Shown: positions 12,641-24,657 of the stretch, piece by piece | How the letters are laid out: each line of letters opens with the position of its first letter | Numbering within the stretch: position 1 is the first letter of the stretch | Translations under genes and position numbers: made by a program | Notes under the pieces: generated by a model | What the model was told of the DNA's origin: nothing | The model's database searches: none | What the model saw: only the letters and a program-made list of their open reading frames with translations | NCBI RefSeq assembly: GCF_029873635.1 | Contig: NC_080422.1 | Coordinates: 60,390,019-60,454,018 of the forward strand | DNA length: 64,000 nt | Origin: Malania oleifera | Lineage: Eukaryota; Streptophyta; Magnoliopsida; Santalales; Ximeniaceae | Direction: 5' to 3'

Positions 12641-15600
12641 ATGAACATGGATAAGAGTTGGATGAACACTCGGGGTAGGTTTTTGCCAAAACACGTGAAA
12701 GGGGTACATAATTTCATAGAGTCTGCGCATCCTCGTGCAGACAAAGCTAGTAGAATAAGATGTCCTTGCAAGAAATGCCAAAACATAACATTCAAACACA
12801 TTGATCTGGTCCATTCACATTTGTTAGACTTTGGAATGGAGAAAAGGTACACAAGATAGGTGTTCCACGGTGAAGATTATGTAGTTTAGAGCGATAATGA
12901 TGATGATGAAGATGAGGGGGCAAATATAATAGGTGATGATACACATTCGGAAGGGTTAATCGAAATGTTTGGTGACTTGCAAAGGGGGATTGCAATAGAC
13001 ACGGGTGATGTCAGTGTGTCGCGTACTAGTGATGAAACTACTTCAGCGAGTACCATACCTTGCGATCCTAGTATGTTGAATCAACTCAGTAAACCATTGC
13101 TAACCTCATTAGGGATGCACGAGTGCCCCTATATCCAAACTGTAAAAAGTTCTCAAAATTAGAGTTTCTAATAAAGTTGCTTCATGCAAGGACGATGCAT
13201 GGGTTATCCTAGAGCGTATTCAACATGCATTTAAGCCTCATCAAGGCAGCACTACCTAATGGTGAAACACTTCCCAAGTCTTTTTATGAGGCGAAGACAT
13301 AAATGTGTGAATGGGGTCTCGGTTACACTCTAATACATGCATGTAGGTATGATTGTGCACTGTTTTATGGTGAACATGAAAATGTGAACAAGTGCCCAGA
13401 CTGTGGTGAACTGAGGTATATAACTAATCAGAAGAAGGGTAAAAAGATCCCCAAAAAATTTTTGCAATATTGTCCATTAATCCCACAACTGCAACAATTG
13501 TATATGTGCAAAAAGGTTGCTACAGAAATGAGATGGTATCAAGAGAAACGTCTTCAAGATGGAAACACCCTTAGCCATCCAGTGGACTCCAAAGCTTGGG
13601 CTAAATTTGATAAAATGCATCCATGGTTTGCTAATGATCCTCGCAACATCAAACTTGACCTTGCTTCAGATGGGTTCAATCTTATTAGTAACATGACCAA
13701 CCCATATAACATGTGGCCAGTTATGATGATGTCATACAATATGCCGTCATGGCGATGTATGAAAGAACCATTCATTTATATGTCTCTGCTGATTCCCGGA
13801 CCGAGAGCACCTGGTAATGATATTGATGTTTACCTACGTCCATTAATTGATGAGTTGAAAGAATTATAGGAAAAAGGAGTGGAGACATTCGATGTGGAAA
13901 CCGGGACAACATTTCGGATGCATGCTGCAGTATTGTGGACATTAATGATTTCCCTGCATACGACAACCTATCAGGTTGGAGCACAAAAAGTTACTTAGCA
14001 TACTCAGTATGTAATAAGGATGTTGGGTCCTTATCCTTGAAGCATGGCCGCAAGTTATGCTTTATGTGTCATTGTCGTTTTCTACAAACAGGACATCCTT
14101 GGAGGACTCGTGGCGTCAGAAGCTTCAATGGAAAACTTGAACGAAGGTCGCCGCCAAAGCAGCTAAGTGGGGAAAAGATATTAAACCAGCTAAGGTTGAT
14201 CGGAGATGTGAAATTTGAGAAACCACCAACCAGTAGAAAAAGAAAACGCGCTGAGTGGGAGTTGAATTGGACAAAGAGAAGCATCTTCTTCAAGTTGCTA
14301 TACTCGAAAGATCTTCTACTATGCCACAAATTGGATGTCATGCACATCAAAAAGAATATTTGTGAGAATGTCATTGGTACATTGCTTGATATAAATGGGA
14401 AGACAAAGGACACAGCAAATGCTCACCGAGATATGGAAGATATGGGAATACGACCTGAGTTGCACCTGTTTCATGATGGGGACAAAATTCTCATGCCATC
14501 AGCTTGTTACACATTTTTGAAGGATAAGAAGAATAAATTCTTGAAATGGTTGGAATCAGTGAAGTTCCCGGATGGATATGCATCGAACATAGCTCGATGC
14601 ATAAACACGAAGGAAGGGAAGATGCTAGGAATGAAAAGTCATGACTGTCATGTCCTTCTACAACGGGTTCTACCCATTTTCCTTCATGGACACTTGACTG
14701 AAGATGTCCGCTTGCTGCTGATTGAGTTGGGATTCTTTTTTTGGTAGTTGTGCTAAAAAAATTGAGCATAAACATACTTGAACGATTAGAGGATGACATC
14801 GTGATCGTACTATGCAAACTGGAGAAAATTTTTTCGCCAGCATTCTTCGATGTGATGGTCCACCTAGCTATCCATTTACCAAGGGAGGCTATAATTGGAG
14901 GACCGGTTCAATATCATTGGATGTATCCTATTGAGAGGTAAAATATAAAGTCCTTGTATAATGGTTATGTGATTTCCTTGTTTTTATTTATTTTTTATTT
15001 ATTGTGTCTACAAGTCTATAATGCTACGTAAAATGCACAGGTTCTTGTCCACTTTGAAGGGGTATGTGCGCAATAAGGCACTGGCGGAAGGTTCAATCAT
15101 TGAGTCGTATATTGATAGTGAATGTTTTGCATTTTGCTCAATGTATCTACATTATATTGACACAATGTTCACTTATGATGAGCAAAATGCAGACGTTCAT
15201 GCTATTAATGTCGAAGATGAAGAACCCAGGAGCTCTATATTTTGAGAAAATGTTTGGCCTCTCGGTGCACAAGTTTACGATTTCATTGATATGGACGACC
15301 TAAAAAAGGCTCATTTTTATGTCCTCAACAATTGTGATGAAACTATTCCATATATCAAGTACGTGGTTCCAAACTTCGTACTTTGCATTATATTTACATA
15401 TGCATAATTATATACTTACTTGACATTAACATGTACTACTATTGCATATAACGAACATAAAGGTGAACTTCTAGCCCAAAATGAAAGGAATGTTGATAAA
15501 AGACATAAGAAGGAATTTATCAATTGGTTTGGGAGTCATGTAAGTAACAAATACTACTTGAGTGAGAAGCAATGTATGTTTTCACTATTAACGGTTTATT

Positions 15601-16416
15601 CTTCTAAACTCTTGTTTATATAATAGATGAAAGTCATGTATTACAATAAGGAACCAACGACAAGTAAAGATTTGTACGCGTTGGCATGTGGCCCCGATCA
15701 ACGAGTTAATCGCTACAGCGGTTACACTGTCAACGGGTTACGATTTCATACAAAGACCCTCGAACTACATAGAAGAACCCAAAATTGTGGGGTTGCGGTG
15801 CTAGGCACAAAAGGAGATGAAGAAATTGACTACTTTGGTGTGCTGGATGACATTATAGAGTTTAGCTATGGAGCAAATAGAGTCATCCACCTTCTCTAGT
15901 GTACCTGGTGGGACATTGGCAATAAAAAGACTGGGACAAAACACCGATGCCTACTTCACCAGTGTCAATTTTAGCAAGACATGGTATCAAAATGACTCTT
16001 TCGTGCTTGCGACGCGGGAAGAACAAGTGTTTTACTTTAAAGACTCCAAATTGAAGGGAGAATGGCATGTAGCCCAAAAGATTCCTCCCCGAAATTTGTA
16101 CGCTATTGCAAAAGTTGCAAATAGTGAGATGAGTGCCAGTGAGACTACATTCCAAGAAGATGAGCCATCTTTCCATGCAGCTGCGCAACCTACTGCAAAT
16201 GTTGTCGAAGAAGGCGTCGATCCTATACCATTGCATAGGGATAGTGCTAGGGCAGAACACGTTGGGACTGCTGACATTACAATTGAACCTTCTGTAGACG
16301 TTCATTTCATCGACAATGAGGAAACTGATGGGGAAGATGAAACAAGGGTCGAGTACTGTAGTGAAGAGGAAGACACTTTAGAAAGTGATGATGATACCGA
16401 TATTGAGGTCGTATAG
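12641..16416 (+). pseudogene. CACTA TNP2-type transposase (first gene), broken
   Basis: Domains in order: a transposase-associated N-terminal domain (12647-12890; MDKSWM start, IRCPCKKC, YTR followed by a TAG where Trp is usual, then HGED); the TNP2 core (13180-14740; HARTMHGLS, LGYTLIHACRYDCALFY, a KCPDCGE zinc-like motif, KLDVMHIKKNICENVIGTLL); a DUF4218-like part (14741-15540; VMVHLAIHLPREA, GPVQYHWMYPIER, NVDKRHKKEF); and a DUF4216-like part (15640-16100; DYFGVLDDIIE, WYQNDSFVLATREEQVFY) ending in an acidic tail at 16416. Introns are likely at about 14940-15041, 15360-15450 and 15540-15626 (donor GTAAGT, acceptor AATAG). Stops at 12857-12859 and 13867-13869 replace Trp codons, and frameshifts lie near 13925 and 15890. 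The likely original start is the ATG at 12647. The gene is recognisable throughout but cannot be functional. Confidence 0.88.
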
Positions 16417-16430
16417 GGGAGTAAGCATGT

Positions 16431-16625
16431 TATTTTTGTCACTATGCATCTATCATGTGTAAATAACTTAAAAATAGATGTATGCTGCATCCATCTAATA
16501 TTCATACTTCTTATATTTACTTGTCTATTTTTGTCACTATGTATCTAACATGTGTAAATAACTTAAAAATAGATGTATGTTGCATCCATCTAATTTCGTA
16601 CTTCTTATATTTACTTGTCTATTAA
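16431..16625 (+). repeat. 95-bp tandem duplication between the two CACTA genes
   Basis: TATTTTTGTCACTATG starts at 16431 and again at 16526. The two copies differ at only a few positions, and a short third start (TTGTCTATTAATTT) precedes the second gene. It lies exactly in the gap between the TNP2 stop and the next ATG. Confidence 0.9.
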
Positions 16626-16634
16626 TTTGCAGAT

Positions 16635-18320
16635 ATGGCACCAGGAGGCCAACGTTGGAGAAATCCTTTGAGGCACACGAGTACATTGCATGAGGATGAT
16701 CCGACATCCTTCAGACCGGTGGACCTTGTCGGTCTTGATGCGGCGGCACCATTGTCTGAGCAATCGAAACCTCGGCCAGACATGGATACCACTTATGTGA
16801 CTGACATGCAGGGTGAGTTGCCGACCGTCATGAGCAGTGTTGGTATGGATACGATTAATTTATTTACATGTCAACTATTGACGATAGTTATTCACGTGTA
16901 TGATTATAATGTTGTTCTTAAATTAAATCTACTTTCAGTATCTACATCCACGGTCAGGTCAAGCTGTGGTGTAGCGAACAACTTGTCACTAAAATAGCAC
17001 CTAGATAGGACTAAACAACGGATTTGGATTGATATTCCTTCAGGATACACCGCCTCGCTGAACGATTGGTGCACCGTGTGGATGAGGGAGCTCGGCATTA
17101 TATGCCAACAGTATGCTCCAGTCACCACATTCAACTGGCTGCAGGTGACTCAGGAGCAGCGCATGGTTCTTTACATGCGCATTTTGGTAACTTCCCAAAC
17201 CCTATAAAGTTCTTTTTAATTTAAATGTTTTTTTACTTTTAATATACTAGCCAATTAACAATTGTCTAACATTGTAATTTTATTACCTATATATGTAGGA
17301 GGAGTTTAATATGGACATCCTCGAGGATGACCATGTAAGGAGGTCAGTCGACGTCCAATTGTGTAATAAATTTAAGAGCTATCGCTCGAAAATGCGCGAG
17401 CATTTTCAAGCGATGGGAGATGAAGTAGAAGCGCGACAATACGATAAGATATCCCAAGAGGATTGGGACATGGTGTGTCGCCATTTCCGTGACCCGCACT
17501 ATCAGGTGATGTGTTTGTATTATAATCACTAATTTTTCACAATGATGTCGCTAATAAGTCGTTGTTACATCTTTCTCGTAGGCCATATGTGAAACAAATG
17601 CTGCAAACCGCAGCAAACTCCCTACGACGCATTGCAATGGATCAAGGCTCTTCGTAAATCATCACCAAGTAATTACTATATATAAAATTATCTGACCATT
17701 ACATGACATAATACTAATGATGTCTTATATGATAATGTAACGTGATCCCAAGATTGGCACAGAGGAGCCACTGCCGAATCTATATAAGAGAACACACCAA
17801 AGGCGATCGGGGGAGTGGTGCGAGGGTGTGCAAGACATACATGTAAGTGAAGCAAAAAATTTAGTTTATTACTTTATTCAAAACATCAAAGTTGTATTTT
17901 CACTTATTCCTTTTTATCATTTTCATGATTGAAATTAGGCATGGATGGTCGAGCTGAGGGATGCACTTGTTTCAAAGGGGAGTTAACACATGACAGATTT
18001 TGAGATCACTTCCCAGGTGCTTGGGCAACGAGCGGGGGGCTGGGTGAAAGGTCTTGGAAGTGGTTACATCGCCCCCAAAAAAATCATCATCCATGGGTGC
18101 GGCTGCTCATGTAGAGATAGAACGACGACGTTGAGAGGCTGAGTATGATAAGCAAGAGATGGCTCGACGGATGCAGATGATGGAAATGGAGAATGCGAAA
18201 TTGAGATCGGAGGTCTCCAGCTTTCGAGCTCAGATGCAAGCCATGATGGATAGGCAAACACAGTTAGAGGAAAGGATGCGCCAATCTGGACCAGATGATG
18301 CAGGTGGCTCCTCTGATTAA
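16635..18320 (+). pseudogene. Ptta/En_Spm (Transposase_24) TNPA-like second gene, probably broken
   Basis: The start ATG at 16635 follows an acceptor-like TTTGCAG. Exon-like parts: 16635-about 16845 (MAPGGQRWRNPL); about 16940-17190, with a stop after LSLK and then text ending YMRIL; 17300-17505 (DILEDDHVRRSVDVQLCNKF, KISQEDWDMVCRHF, DPHYQ); 17582-17670 (AICETNAANRSK); 17741-17844 (PLPNLYKRTH and a GEWCEG motif); 17940-18320. The last part ends in a predicted coiled coil (MARRMQMMEMENAKL, then SFRAQMQAMMDRQTQ) and stops at 18318-18320. Introns fit GT..AG, for example GTAAGT at 17845. Proteins of this family accompany TNP2 and bind subterminal repeats. A stop near 16996 and one near 17985 argue against function, although alternative splice sites could avoid them. 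Confidence 0.72.
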
Positions 18321-18621
18321 TTATAAGGTATTATGATCACAAATTGAGTTTCACGTTAAATTATGTTTTTATACTTATATGGGTATAGATCTTACATGAT
18401 ACGAGAGGAGTGAATCAGATGATTCAGAGGCATGTTATTTTGTATATAATACGATAGTGGCAAAGCAGATTCACGTCTTATGTGGGTGATATTGACATGA
18501 GATGTGTTCTTGTCATGCTCTATTTGGGTCTCACATCAATTTTTCAGGGTATAATTAAGTCATTTAAAATCTTTTCAACGAGCATATTATCAGATGACTC
18601 GAGATAACAATTTTCATTTAA

Positions 18622-20385
18622 ATTCTGAATTTAAGATATGGTTACATGTATTACTGTCGTGAATATGCTACATGATTGCATGCTAGTCTAGGATGCCTCT
18701 TGCATGGCGGACGCAGTTGATGTGTATTGCATGCTGGTAGTGGATATAGGTTCTCGTGTGCCTTTAACTTCTTATAAATGATCTATTTGAACCTATCAAG
18801 TGCATATTTTATGGGAAAATGTCCAATTTATGGACAACATGCTGCCAGAATTGCGTTAAAATTTTCCAAAGTCCTAAACAAAAGATAGGCTTAGTTTAAT
18901 GTTAAAATATTTTTAAAAGGATGAGTGAAACTTAGGAATCATAATAAATGAGGCAATGTAGACTTAGTTCATTTAGAACGGACATTCATTGATATGTTTT
19001 TGATCCGGTAAGCTTAAAGCATTCATTGTCGTGCCGAAATCATTGAAAATATTGTATACACTTGGCTAAGGATTTGAAAATTTGAAAAACGCATAAGTTG
19101 AATATATACATAACTCACAGGGAGAATGACTTTCATAATTATTTAAATTAAATGCTCTCATCATCTCATAACGTTCATGTCCAAATTTCTGGATGAATAA
19201 CATTAATACTACACTGAACCCAATACTATCCATTCTTCTCTGCTATCTGTATTCTGAATTTAATATATGGTTACATGTATTACTGTCGTGAATATGTTAC
19301 ATGATTGCATGCTAGTCTAGGATGCCTCCTACATAGCGGATGCGGTTGATGTGTATTGCATGCTGGTAGTGGATATAAGTTCTCGTGTGCCTTCAACTTC
19401 TTATAAATGATCTATTTAAACCTATCAGGTATAGGTTTTATGGGAAAATGTCCAATTTACAGACAGCATGTTGTCGGAATTGCGTTAAAATTTTCCAAAG
19501 TCCTAAACAAAAGATTGGCTTAGTTTAATGTTAAAATATTTTTGAAAGGATGAGTGAAACTTAGGAATCATAATAAATGAGGCAATGTAGACTTAGTTCA
19601 TTTAGAATGGACATTCATTGATATGTTTTTGGTCCGGTAAGCATAAAGCATTCATTGCCATGCCGAAATCATTGAAAATATTGTATACACTTAGCTGAGG
19701 ATTTGAAAATTTGAAAAACGCATAAGTTGAATATATACATAACTCATAGGGAGCATGACTTTCATAATTATTTAAATTAAATGCTCTCATCATCTCATAA
19801 CATTCATGTCCAAATGCCTGGATGAATTATATTAATACTATACTGAACCCAATACTATCCATTGTTCTCTGCTATTGTTATTCTAAATTTAATATATGGT
19901 TACATGTATTACTGTCGTGAATATGCTACATGATTACATGTTAATCTAGGATGCCTCCTGCATGGTGGATGCAGTTGATGTGTATTGCATGCTGGTAGTG
20001 GATATAGGTTCTTGTGTGCCTTCAACTTCTTATAAATGATCTATTTGAACCTATCAGGTGCAGGTTTTATGGGAAAATGTCCAATTTACAGACGACATGC
20101 TACTGAAATTGCGTTAAAATTTTCCAAAGTCTTAAACAAAAGATAGGCTTAGTTTAATATTAAAATATTTTTGAAAGGATGAGTGAAACTTATGAATCAT
20201 AATAAATGAGGCAATATAGACTTAGTTCATTTAGAACGGACATTCATTGATATGTTTTTGGTCTGGTAAGCTTAAAGCATTCATTGTCGTGCCGAAATCA
20301 TTGAAAATATTGTATACACTTGGCTGATGATTTGAAAATTTGAAAAACGCATAAGTTGAATATATACATAACTCATAGGGAGCAT
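18622..20385 (+). repeat. Tandem array, about 2.8 copies of a 629-bp unit
   Basis: GGTTACATGTATTACTGTCG recurs at about 18640, 19269 and 19898, a constant 629-bp step. Copies span about 18622-19250, 19251-19879 and 19880-20385 (truncated) and differ by scattered point changes. Minus-strand frames at 19602-19793 and 20231-20467 repeat the same short peptide because they lie in homologous parts of the unit. I see no sign that they are genes. Confidence 0.93.
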
Positions 20386-20689
20386 CATTGGGGATTCGTC
20401 TGGACATAGGGGTTGCAATGTCACTGTAGAAAAGAACAAAAAAAGTAGAAAAAAATGGTCCATGCACGAGATCACTGATGAAAGCGCCTAGGGCATATTT
20501 TATTTTCCATAATTTTCTCAGCTACCAAACAAATGACCAATTTCATGTCCATTTGACTGACATATTTTACTTAGTTCTAATATTTTCTCATTAAGGCTTG
20601 AAAAGATACACACTTGCTCATGCCAGTTCATGACCTTTTTCTCCATGAATCTTCCCATTTCCCTCCTCTGCAAACCTCACAATCACTGT
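20386..20689. other. Unassigned sequence
   Basis: CACTA interior between the tandem array and the solo LTR. I see no gene, repeat or signal in it. Confidence 0.5.
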
Positions 20690-22821
20690 TGTTGACTCTA
20701 TGAGTCCAATCCTGTTTTGATAATGACAAATCACTTAGTATTTGATGTGCATTGAGTTTGTGAACAGGAACCATTTTAAGCATGCACGAAAAGATAACGA
20801 GTCATGGAAGTCACAAAGTAAAGCAAACAAATCTTGGCAAGATCCATGGAACTCAAAGAGTACGAGAATCAAGATGCAAGCAGAAAAATTCAAGATCATC
20901 TTGGGAATGGGTATTTAGAACTCATGTACTTACATTTTCGTATGATTTAATTTGAGGCTCATCGTAACTTAGAATGATTTTAGGATTCATACATTTCATG
21001 TATATCATTAGGGAACCTTCATGGACTTATAAATGTTTTTGAAATCATAGAAAATATGTTTTATAAAAGGCCCAAGAAAAAGAGCAAAGCATTTTTTAAA
21101 ATTAGAAAAAGGAAATAAAAAAATGGATTGTAGCCTGAACTTCACCTTAGTAGCCTGAAGAATTTCTTCGGTTGTCTGAAGATTAAGTTCGGTAGCCTGA
21201 AGAATTAAATGGGAAAATAGAACCTGGAAGAGGTACTTTAGTCACCTGACCCTGGAACCTCAGGTGCCTGAAGTTGCCACTTCAAGAGCTTGAACCCCAC
21301 TTCAGTTGCCTGAAGTTGCGGGAAAGTCTAAAAGTCATATTTTTATTAAAAGGACTCGCGAGCTATTTTATTGATCCAATGGCTGAGATCAATCCTAAGG
21401 GTAATATACTATATATTCTGAATATAGAAACCCTAGAACTAAGCTAAGACACACAACAAGAGAAGAACTCATTGTATTGCAAGATCATAGAGAAACTTGA
21501 GCTGATTGTCTGCACTTCATTCTACATTCATTGTCTTTGGGCAACGCTATTCCAAAAATCAAAGGGCATTCATTCATTCAACTGTACTTCAATCTAGTAT
21601 TGAGGTTTGATCATTCAAGTTTTTGTTTTCAAGAACTTCTCATCTCATTACGTATTCTTGAACATCATTAGAAAAGGTTTGATCTTGAATGTGCATATTC
21701 GTATAAAAATTGATTTTTGAAAAGATCATTACTTGAGAAAGATTATTTAACTTGGTTTATTGATTTTTGATTCAAGAGTTTATAAATATACATATATATC
21801 ATTCATTAAGCTTATTATTGAAAAACCTATTTTGATTAAAAGGTTGATCTTGAAAGTACCTATACATATATATAGTTATTCTAAACAAGATCATTACTTG
21901 ATTTAAATTGTGTGGTTGATTGAAAGGTTTGATTCAAGTGTGTGTTTTCTAAATGGACTATATTTTAGTTATATTAACACTTGATTAAATATCCTTGGCA
22001 CTTATAACTATATATTCTATTGAGGGATAATTTCTGAAAAACAAAATACTCAGTTGTGATTGAATACTTGAAAGAAAAACGTTCTGATTTTGATTGATTT
22101 AATATTCAAGACAAAGTTTTTGTTAACAAGTTCACTTTAAATATATTTGTGCATTTTTTCAAATTGAATCAAGAATCTTAGTATACTCCAACACATTTTA
22201 AATATATCTTCACTTTGGAGTTTTGGTTAAATAGGGACTTGTGTGTTGAAGCATATCATACATAAAACGATTGTATCGTTTTTCATACATTCATGTGCTT
22301 CAAGTTATATCATATGCTAATGTATTAGGAAATTGAATTGTACTCACAAGCTTTTTTTCGAAGCATTGTTTTGAATGTTATTTTTCATATTCTATTGTAT
22401 ACACGGTTCGGTGTGTGAACTGGTGTCTGAGGAGAGAGCTGTATCTCTTGTAAGCAGCGGAGTAGGAGGGAGTTGTACTTCTTGTAAGCAGTGGGTTGTA
22501 AGCGAAGCTCCATCCTAATTTAAGGAGTAGGGATTTAGTGAATCCTTGAGTGGTTGCTCAAGGCGAGGACCTAGGCCAAGTCGGCTGAACCTCGTAAAAC
22601 TGTGTTTGTCTTCTCTCTTCCCTTTCCTATTTATTTTCAGCATTGCGTTTAAATTGTGTATATTGCATGCATAGGTTGGATAGTCTTACACTTAAGTAAA
22701 TTGAGTAACAATATTTTATTGGTAAATAAATAAGAAGGGTTTAAGGGGTAAATAAGTGTCAAAGATTTTTTAAATACCCAATTCACCCCCCCGCCCTCTT
22801 GGGATTACACTTGATTTAACA
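20690..22821 (+). mobile_element. Solo LTR of a SIRE-like copia in the CACTA, TSD ACTGT
   Basis: 2132 bp, starting TGTTGACTCTATGAG and ending TTGATTTAACA, flanked by ACTGT at 20685-20689 and 22822-22826. Plus orientation is shown by the CACCCCCCCGCCCTCTTGGG tract near its end, the inverse of the tract at the start of the minus-oriented LTRs. The shared block GGCGAGGACCTAGGCC with CTGAACCTCGTAAAA lies at about 22562-22602. U3 (21130-21320) has inverted-repeat motifs such as CTTCAGTTGCCTGAAG (21300-21315). No internal region is present. Confidence 0.9.
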
Positions 22822-22826
22822 ACTGT

Positions 22827-23720
22827 TTAGAGTTTTATTTCAAGTAGAGCAATAGTGCTTGTCTACGAAACAGTAAAGCATGCTAATTGGACACATGTCC
22901 CCGACTGGATTTATTCACTACATCCCATTCCCCACGTAATGCTAATACTTTATTGAGTCATTGTGCAAATCCCCTATAAACTAATCTCATGCTGTGTTCC
23001 AAAGCATGCATTTTACATCTTAAGTTTAGATTTAAATAAACTTTGATAAATTTCAATATAATTTTATGCTCCTCGTGTTTCGAGACACTTTGGACTTGAA
23101 TCTACATTGAATTTAAATAAAATGTAATATTTAATTGTATTAGAATTTGTCCAAATCCATTCAAATGTTCAAAATCTATGCTCTCGAACGCAACGTTAAA
23201 TTTTTCATTATTGATATTATTGCTATACAAAATATGTAATAGCATGATTATGAAATCTTTACCAATTTGTTATATCGTATAATTATTTTTCCTGATTATA
23301 CTTAGCGTAAGCTCTCCTCGATTTGGCATACTAAATTTTTTTTAATGACTCTTAATTTGTAGGATTCGCTGCTGTCATAACATTAGCATGATGTCAGGCA
23401 TGCATGCACTAGTCGTCAGATGCAACTTTTGACTATTTCTTTATAATTTTTATTGTTATTTGAACAAATGGAGTTTTTGTATTTTAATTAGAATTTGTAT
23501 TTGAGTTTTGAATATTTTTAAATAATTTTTGTTATCTGAACATATGTTATTTCTTCATTTTAATTGAATTTGTATTTATATTTGAATTTTTGAATGATTT
23601 GCGAATTTTGTTGTAATTATGGTTTCAGTTTATATATTTGAAAATGTAATTATAGATTTTTATATAAGAATTCATGATTGAATAAAATTAGTATAAAAGG
23701 TTGTTTAATTTTTCTAATTA
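22827..23720. other. Non-coding CACTA interior
   Basis: AT-rich, with no reading frame and no clear repeat before the right subterminal cluster begins. Confidence 0.5.
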
Positions 23721-23721
23721 T

Positions 23722-24252
23722 TAGTGAAGGATTCAAATTTGTCACTAATACCCTACTATTAGTGACAAATTTCTAATTTTTCACTAATACCACTCCTATT
23801 AGTGACAAATTTTTTATTCACCAATAATACCACACTAGTAGTGACAAATTTCTAATTCGTCACTAATACCATACTAGTAGTGACGAATTTCTAATTCCTC
23901 AATAATACAATATTAGTAGTGACGAATATCTAAGTCGTCACTAATACCTACTAAGTGGTCACGAATATCTAAGTTGTCACTTATACCCTACTAGCAGTGA
24001 CGAATTATAAATTCGTCACTAATATCCCTACTAGTAGTGACGAATTTATAATTCGTCACTAATACCCCTACTATTAGTGATGAATTTGAGTTGAGCCATT
24101 ATATACTATATAGTGACAGTGTTAGAGTTTTAGTGACGAATTTAATCCATCACTAATACTCCATTATTAGTGACGAAATTTAAATTCGTCACTAAAAGTT
24201 ACTAGTAACGGCACATATAGCAACTATTTTAAAACCGTCACTAATACCTTGA
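23722..24252. repeat. Right subterminal repeat cluster of the CACTA element
   Basis: About 530 bp of units of the form TAGTGACGAATT, a few A/T bases, then AATTCGTCACTAATA, repeated about ten times up to the terminal repeat. The cluster is shorter and more uniform (nearly all GACGAATT) than the left one, where GACGGTTT units also occur. Confidence 0.88.
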
Positions 24253-24264
24253 TTTTTTGTAGTG
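24253..24264 (-). repeat. CACTA terminal inverted repeat, right
   Basis: TTTTTTGTAGTG, the exact inverse of 7900-7911. Confidence 0.93.
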
Positions 24265-24265
24265 T

Positions 24266-24657
24266 TGTGGTAAAACATATAATCAAGTACATGAAAAGGA
24301 CTAGGGATTATATGTTGGTTTATCAGGCAGATAGTCTAGTACCCATTGGGTACACAAACTCAAATTTTCAATCAGATAAGGATTCTAGAAAATCATCCTC
24401 GGGAAATGTGTTTAACCTAAGAGGTCAAGCCATTAGTTGGAGAAGTATCAAGTAATTATGTGTTGTTGATTCCACTATGGAAGCCAAATATGTGGCAGCC
24501 TCTAACGCCGCCAAGGAGGCCGTTTGGATTAGGAACTTTCTATTGGATCTAGGAGTAAAGCCTTCGGTACAATCACCTATTATACTTTACTATGATAATA
24601 GCGGGGCGTTTGCTAACTCGAAGGAACCCAAGACCCACAATAGGGAAAAACACATCG
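24266..24657 (+). pseudogene. pol: Copia C RNase H, island 2
   Basis: This island resumes the copia frame at VVKHIIKYMKRTRDYMLVY and runs through SDKDSRKSSSG and LRGQAISWRS, then a TAA in place of a Gln/Lys-type codon, then MEAKYVAASNAAKEAVWIR and YYDNSGAFANSKEPKTHN, ending at EKHI. These are standard Ty1/copia RNase H blocks. Gypsy B cuts it at 24658, with CATCG (24653-24657) as the duplicated target. The frame continues at 38415. Confidence 0.9.

Larger units (their letters stand above)
7900..24265 (+). mobile_element. CACTA (En/Spm-type) DNA transposon, 16.4 kb
   Basis: The left end is CACTACAAAAAA (7900-7911); the right end is its exact inverse TTTTTTGTAGTG (24253-24264). Long subterminal clusters of GTGACGAATT/GTGACGGTTT inverted repeats flank both ends. 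It encodes a TNP2-type transposase pseudogene (12641-16416) and a TNPA-like second gene (16635-18320), both on the plus strand. TGT at 7897-7899 and 24266-24268 is the 3-bp TSD, with one extra T at 24265. Removing the element restores the copia reading frame. It also holds a 629-bp tandem array and a solo LTR insertion (20690-22821). It is larger than most CACTA elements, partly from these additions. Confidence 0.92.

Noticed and set aside
19602-20467. Two related small proteins (minus strand) with a shared peptide
   Set aside because: They occupy the same place in successive 629-bp tandem units, so the similarity is explained by the repeat.
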